Of a stretch of 10,169 nt of DNA, positions 6,255 to 10,169 are shown piece after piece. The notes under the pieces are model-generated. The model was given only the letters and a program-made list of their open reading frames with translations. It was not told the origin of the DNA and made no database searches. Both the position numbers and the translations under genes were made by a program. How positions within the stretch are numbered: the first letter of the stretch is position 1; every line of letters begins with the position of its first letter. Source of the stretch: Pseudomonadota bacterium (GTDB lineage Bacteria > Pseudomonadota > Gammaproteobacteria > Acidiferrobacterales > Acidiferrobacteraceae); contig JAJYPQ010000114.1 of assembly GCA_021795255.1 (NCBI GenBank), positions 1 through 10,169 of the forward strand. Direction: 5' to 3'.

Positions 6255-7178
6255 ATGCAAAAGAGACCGATCCTACTGGGGATCGTCGGTGATTCGGCGG
6301 CCGGGAAGACCACGATTACGCGCGGTATCGCGCAGGTTATCGGGGAAGACAGGTGCACTATCATCTGCACGGACGACTACCATAAGTACAACCGGGTAGA
6401 GCGGGCGAAGCGGAACCTGACGGCACTGCACCCCGACTGTAATTACATGGATATCATCGAGCAGCACCTGAACTTGCTGAAGGATGGTAAGCCGATTCTC
6501 AAGCCCCACTATAATCACAGCACCGGGGATTTTGATCCGCCTTCCTATGTCGAGGCCAAGGATTTTATCGTAGTCGAGGGTTTGTTGGGCTTTTCGACCA
6601 AGGCTATGCGCGATGCCTATGATGTGAAATTGTATCTGGCCCCGCCAGAGGACCTTCGGTTTCGTTGGAAAATGAAGCGCGACACTCAAAAGCGCGGCCA
6701 TACCGCCGAGGCCGTCACCAAAGAAATGAAGCTGCGCGAGCCCGACTCGGACGCCTTTATTCGCCCGCAACGGAAATGGGCCGATATGGTCATATGTTTT
6801 TGGCCACCCGAAACGGACAAGGAGGAGACCGGCAGTCGTCTGAACGCCTCTTTGGTACTGCGCCCGACCTTGCCGCACCCGGATTTGTCGGATGTGCTTG
6901 GGCAAGGCGGCAACGGTATCCATATGGAACTCGACCGCGACATGGGTCTTCCGGTCGACCGGCTTGAGATCGATGGACGGATCTCGAACGACAAGGCCAA
7001 GCGCCTCGAGGATTTGCTGTGGAAGCATATTCCGGGAGAGCATCACCATCTCCGTCATGACGGTATAGGCGAGATCACCGGCACGACGGGTGAGAAGCTG
7101 AAATCTCACCCCTTAGCCCTAACGCAGTTATTGGTCGCTTACCATTTGCTGAAAGCGGCATCTGGCCATTACCAATAA
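6255..7178 (+). CDS. prk: Phosphoribulokinase, class II-like
   Basis: PRK phosphorylates ribulose 5-phosphate with ATP to ribulose 1,5-bisphosphate, the CO2 acceptor of Rubisco; it is cytoplasmic and specific to the Calvin cycle. The 307-residue product has the P-loop GDSAAGKTT (12-20), TDDYHKYNR (39-47) carrying the catalytic-base region, LTALHPDCNYMD (55-66), KPHYNHSTGDFDPP (83-96) and VVEGLLG (106-112). These motifs match the plant/cyanobacterial class II pattern (GDSGCGKST, CLDDYH, ALxPxxxN, YNHxTG) rather than the GSSGAGT/GDAFH pattern of the usual proteobacterial class I enzyme. Residue 16, the regulatory P-loop cysteine in plant PRK, is alanine here, while the second cysteine (C38, before TDDY) is kept. 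The only other cysteines are C34, C62 and C181. Strong ribosome site; tkt follows after 29 bases, so they are probably co-transcribed. Confidence 0.95.
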   Translation: MQKRPILLGIVGDSAAGKTTITRGIAQVIGEDRCTIICTDDYHKYNRVERAKRNLTALHPDCNYMDIIEQHLNLLKDGKPILKPHYNHSTGDFDPPSYVEAKDFIVVEGLLGFSTKAMRDAYDVKLYLAPPEDLRFRWKMKRDTQKRGHTAEAVTKEMKLREPDSDAFIRPQRKWADMVICFWPPETDKEETGSRLNASLVLRPTLPHPDLSDVLGQGGNGIHMELDRDMGLPVDRLEIDGRISNDKAKRLEDLLWKHIPGEHHHLRHDGIGEITGTTGEKLKSHPLALTQLLVAYHLLKAASGHYQ

Positions 7179-7207
7179 GCACCGCTCTGTTTTTTTGAGG
7201 ATTAATC

Positions 7208-9250
7208 ATGTCAGCAAAGCCCGAAAGCCATTCCCAGGGGGGCGGTCACGTCGATCCCCGTCGTCGCGAACTCGCCAACGCGATCCGCGCCCTCAGTATG
7301 GACGCCGTCCAGAAGGCCAACAGCGGTCATCCTGGGGCTCCTATGGGCATGGCGGATATCGCCGAGGTTCTGTGGAATGATTACTTAAAGCACAACCCGG
7401 CCAATCCATCCTGGGTGGATCGCGACCGCTTCGTGCTTTCGAACGGCCACGGGTCGATGCTTTTGTATAGCCTGCTGCACCTGACCGGCTATGACTTGCC
7501 GATCGAGGAACTGAAGCGCTTTCGGCAGATGGGTTCGATGACTCCAGGGCACCCGGAATACGGCTATGCCCCCGGGGTTGAAACGACGACCGGCCCCTTG
7601 GGTCAGGGCCTGGCAAACGCCGTGGGCATGGCGATCGCCGAGCGGGCTTTGGCCGCTCAATACAACAAGCCCGGCCATAGCGTAGTCGATCACTATACCT
7701 ATGTCTTTTGGGGTGACGGCTGCCTTATGGAAGGCATCTCCCACGAGGCCTGCTCCTTGGCCGGCCATCTGGGGCTTGGTAAACTCATCGGCTTCTATGA
7801 CGACAACGGGATCTCTATCGACGGCGAGGTTCACGGGTGGTTTACCGACAACACCCCGAAGCGCTTCGAGGCCTATGGCTGGCATGTGATACCGCGCGTT
7901 GACGGCCATGATGCAACGGCCGTGAAGGCGGCGGTCGAGGCGGCGCGTAAGGTGACCGACAAGCCCTCCCTCATTTGCTGTCAGACCATCATCGGCTTCG
8001 GCTCTCCGAATAAAGAAGGAAAAGAGTCGAGCCACGGCGCGGCCTTAGGAGAGAAGGAGGTGGCCGCGGCCCGCGAACGGCTTGGCTGGACCAGCCCGCC
8101 GTTTGAGGTCCCAGAGCAGATTTCCAAGGCGTGGAACGCGCGTGAGCGCGGCGCTGAGCTTGAAAAGGCCTGGAAACAGCGGTTTGACGCCTATCGCAAG
8201 GCCTATCCTGCCGAGGCCGCCGAGTTTACCCGGCGTATGCAGGGCGACTTGCCGGCCGACTTTGCGGCCCACGCTGACGCCTATATCAAAGACATGGATG
8301 CCAAGGGGGCGAGCATCGCTTCGCGTAACGCCTCGCAAAACACCTTGGCCGCATTTGGCCCCCAACTGCCTGAACTGATGGGTGGCTCCGCGGACTTGGC
8401 AGGCTCGAACCTCACCATTTGGCCAGGTTGCCAGGGGGTTTCGGCCGAGAACCCGGGCGGCAACTACCTCTATTACGGAGTCCGCGAGTTCGGCATGTCG
8501 GCGATCATGAATGGGATCGCCTTGCACAAAGGCTTCGTGCCCTACGGCGCGACCTTCCTCATGTTTTCCGAGTACGCCCGTAATGCCTTGCGTATGGCGG
8601 CCCTCATGAAGCAGCGCGTGGTGTTTGTGTATACGCACGACTCCATTGGGCTTGGCGAGGACGGCCCGACTCACCAGCCCGTCGAACAGCTGGCGACCTT
8701 GCGTATGATCCCCAATATGGCCGTATGGCGGCCCTCCGACGCGGTCGAATCCGCGATTGCCTGGAAAGAGGCCTTGTATCGGGTAGACGGCCCGAGCTGT
8801 CTCGTTTTCTCGCGCCAAAAGTTGACCCATCAGGTTCGCTCTCCGGACACCTTAAAGCAGGTGCGCCGCGGGGGGTACATCTTAGCCGACACCACCGGCG
8901 TGCCCGAGGCCATCATCATTGCGACCGGCTCCGAGGTAGGCATTGCCATGGAGGCGCATAAGGCCCTGACCGAAAAGGGTCGGCGCGTCCGCGTCGTATC
9001 GATGCCAAGCACGGAGGTATTCGACGCCCAAGACGAGGCCTATCGCGAAGCGGTGCTTCCGAAGGCGGTCAGAAAGCGCGTTGCCGTTGAGGCGGGCGTG
9101 ACGAGTTTCTGGCGCAAATACGTAGGTCTTGATGGCGCGGTAGTGGGCATTGATCGCTTTGGCGAATCGGCCCCGGCCGAGGCCTTGTTTGAGCATTTCG
9201 GGTTCACGGCCGCACATGTGACAGAGGTCGTGGCGGCGTTGCTCAAATAG
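7208..9250 (+). CDS. tkt: Transketolase
   Basis: Transketolase moves two-carbon ketol units between sugar phosphates using thiamine diphosphate and Mg2+ or Ca2+, serving both the pentose phosphate pathway and ribulose-5-phosphate regeneration in the Calvin cycle. The 680-residue sequence aligns over its whole length, from memory, with E. coli TktA (663). Visible sites are the N-terminal GHPGAPMGM (40-48, catalytic H41), SNGHGSM, the TPP/metal motif beginning GDG at 169-171 and closing with DDN at 198-200, and YGVREFGM with the TPP-activating glutamate at 427, plus the [16 protein letters not shown] segment of the pyrimidine domain. About 17 extra, polar, glycine-rich residues precede the conserved [10 protein letters not shown] start; the ATG at 7208 has GAGG seven bases upstream and is kept. 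The gene sits 29 bases after prk and 94 before gap. Complete and apparently functional. Confidence 0.98.
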   Translation: MSAKPESHSQGGGHVDPRRRELANAIRALSMDAVQKANSGHPGAPMGMADIAEVLWNDYLKHNPANPSWVDRDRFVLSNGHGSMLLYSLLHLTGYDLPIEELKRFRQMGSMTPGHPEYGYAPGVETTTGPLGQGLANAVGMAIAERALAAQYNKPGHSVVDHYTYVFWGDGCLMEGISHEACSLAGHLGLGKLIGFYDDNGISIDGEVHGWFTDNTPKRFEAYGWHVIPRVDGHDATAVKAAVEAARKVTDKPSLICCQTIIGFGSPNKEGKESSHGAALGEKEVAAARERLGWTSPPFEVPEQISKAWNARERGAELEKAWKQRFDAYRKAYPAEAAEFTRRMQGDLPADFAAHADAYIKDMDAKGASIASRNASQNTLAAFGPQLPELMGGSADLAGSNLTIWPGCQGVSAENPGGNYLYYGVREFGMSAIMNGIALHKGFVPYGATFLMFSEYARNALRMAALMKQRVVFVYTHDSIGLGEDGPTHQPVEQLATLRMIPNMAVWRPSDAVESAIAWKEALYRVDGPSCLVFSRQKLTHQVRSPDTLKQVRRGGYILADTTGVPEAIIIATGSEVGIAMEAHKALTEKGRRVRVVSMPSTEVFDAQDEAYREAVLPKAVRKRVAVEAGVTSFWRKYVGLDGAVVGIDRFGESAPAEALFEHFGFTAAHVTEVVAALLK

Positions 9251-9271
9251 CATCCTTTTGAAGGTCGCCTT

Positions 9272-9298
9272 GGCGCGGGCGGGGATTACCGCCGCGCC
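9272..9298 (+). other. GC-rich hairpin between tkt and gap
   Basis: GGCGCG-(G bulge)-GCGG (9272-9282) pairs with CCGCCGCGCC (9289-9298) around a GGATTA loop, ten strong base pairs. It is followed by TTGTAG, not a T-run, so it is a poor intrinsic terminator. In this position it could be an mRNA 3'-end stabiliser or a partial terminator that sets the ratio of gap to tkt expression. Structure is seen; role is inferred. Confidence 0.45.
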
Positions 9299-9344
9299 TT
9301 GTAGCGCCTATTCCAGATATTTCATTTAGAGGGGAGATGTTCCG

Positions 9345-10169
9345 ATGGCAATCAGAGTCGCGATTAACGGGTACGGCCGTATTGGCCGCAATATTCTGCG
9401 GGCCTTGTATGAATCGGGGCGCAACAAGGAAATTCAGATCGTGGCGATCAACGATCTTGGCAACGCCGAGACCAATGCCCACCTGACCCAATACGATACC
9501 GTTCACGGCCGCTTTCAGGGCAAGGTCTCCGTCGAAGGCGACTACATGGTGGTCAACGGCGACAAGATCCGCGTAGTTTCCAATCGCGATCCAGCCCAAT
9601 TGCCGTGGAAAGACCTGGATGTCGATGTCGTCCACGAATGCACGGGTTTCTTTACGAGTAAGGAAAAGGCCTTGGCTCACATCAAGGCCGGCGCGAAGAA
9701 GGTCATCATTTCGGCCCCGGGTGGCAAAGACGTGGATGCGACCGTGGTGTACGGCGTCAACCACGCGGTCTTAAAGTCCACAGATACCGTCATCTCCAAC
9801 GCCTCCTGCACCACGAACTGCTTGGCGCCCCTGGTCAAGCCCTTACATGAGAAGATCGGCATCAAGCACGGGCTTATGACGACTGTGCACTCTTATACCA
9901 ATGACCAGGTTTTGACTGACGTCTACCATTCGGACTTGCGCCGGGCGCGTTCGGCGACCCAATCCATGATCCCCACGAAAACTGGGGCAGCGGCCGCGGT
10001 AGGGCTTGTGTTGCCGGATCTGAACGGCAAGCTGGACGGTTTCGCGGTGCGCGTTCCGACGATCAACGTGTCGCTCGTCGATTTGACCTTCACGGCCGCG
10101 CGCGCTACCACCAAAGACGAGGTTCACGCGATCATGAAGGCCGCCGCGGACGGCGAACTGAAGGGGATC
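9345..10169 (+). CDS. gap: Glyceraldehyde-3-phosphate dehydrogenase, type I (3' partial)
   Basis: GAPDH interconverts glyceraldehyde 3-phosphate and 1,3-bisphosphoglycerate with NAD(P); in an autotroph it carries out the reductive triose step of the Calvin cycle as well as glycolysis. The window holds 275 codons and ends inside the gene (family length about 330-340), so about 60 residues are missing. The Rossmann motif NGYGRIGRN is at 8-16, INDL with D37 at the end of the second strand, the active-site SNASCTTNC at 151-159 with C155, the partner H182 in TVHSYTND, and [14 protein letters not shown] at 198-211. The dinucleotide-selectivity site before HSDLRRAR reads D-V-Y, instead of L-P as in strictly NAD-linked glycolytic enzymes, so coenzyme preference cannot be called. 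GAGGGGAG eight bases before the ATG supports the start. A GC hairpin precedes it in the 94-base gap after tkt. Confidence 0.98.
   Translation, partial: MAIRVAINGYGRIGRNILRALYESGRNKEIQIVAINDLGNAETNAHLTQYDTVHGRFQGKVSVEGDYMVVNGDKIRVVSNRDPAQLPWKDLDVDVVHECTGFFTSKEKALAHIKAGAKKVIISAPGGKDVDATVVYGVNHAVLKSTDTVISNASCTTNCLAPLVKPLHEKIGIKHGLMTTVHSYTNDQVLTDVYHSDLRRARSATQSMIPTKTGAAAAVGLVLPDLNGKLDGFAVRVPTINVSLVDLTFTAARATTKDEVHAIMKAAADGELKGI

Noticed and set aside
6273..7109. Long (278-codon) antisense frame across prk
   Set aside because: It is antisense to a clearly conserved gene, has no recognisable domain, and long opposite frames are expected in GC-rich coding DNA. The same applies to antisense frames at 285-827, 7385-8035 and 8045-8830.
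7154..7196. AGCGG/CCGCT pair followed by seven Ts between prk and tkt, as a possible terminator
   Set aside because: The stem has only five pairs around a 23-base loop and ends three bases before the T-run; it is too weak, and the T-run merges into the tkt ribosome site.

Overview
The window reads as a stretch of chromosome from an autotrophic proteobacterium, most likely a gammaproteobacterial chemolithotroph. This is an inference from the gene set: a type IV pilus chemosensory kinase of the ChpA/PilL kind, a proteobacterial-type biotin aminotransferase, and a run of Calvin-cycle genes (phosphoribulokinase, transketolase, glyceraldehyde-3-phosphate dehydrogenase) with GC-rich codon use throughout. 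No rRNA, tRNA, insertion sequence, phage gene or CRISPR array is visible, and coding density is high. I see no clear novel multi-gene system; the window is mainly core metabolism with a few unusual details.

Layout. (1) Bases 1-2700, plus strand: the 3' part of a CheA-type hybrid kinase/response regulator (its start lies upstream of the window), followed without gaps by two CheW-like adaptor genes. The first overlaps the kinase stop by ATGA and the second overlaps its predecessor by 17 bases, so the three look like one translationally coupled operon end. (2) Bases 2758-4495, minus strand: bioA (biotin synthesis), preceded by a shortened PhnD-like periplasmic binding protein that has a signal peptide but ends after 117 residues, only 19 bases before bioA. 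(3) Bases 4496-4617: a divergent promoter region serving the minus-strand pair and the plus-strand genes to the right. (4) Bases 4618-5999, plus strand: a CxxC thioredoxin-like protein and an inositol-monophosphatase-family phosphatase separated by 2 bases, closed by a convincing rho-independent terminator at about 6109-6149. (5) Bases 6255-10169, plus strand: prk, tkt and gap, the last cut by the window end.

How the genes fit together. PRK makes the CO2 acceptor ribulose 1,5-bisphosphate, transketolase rearranges sugar phosphates in the regeneration phase, and GAPDH carries out the reductive triose step, so the right side is a Calvin-cycle/pentose-phosphate module that probably continues beyond the window (for example pgk, fba). 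The upstream phosphatase might contribute a sugar bisphosphatase step, but a terminator separates it from prk. The PRK is of the plant/cyanobacterial-like class II sequence type and lacks one of the two cysteines used for thioredoxin control. The left side belongs to the signalling system that controls twitching motility or surface sensing and has no evident metabolic link to the rest.
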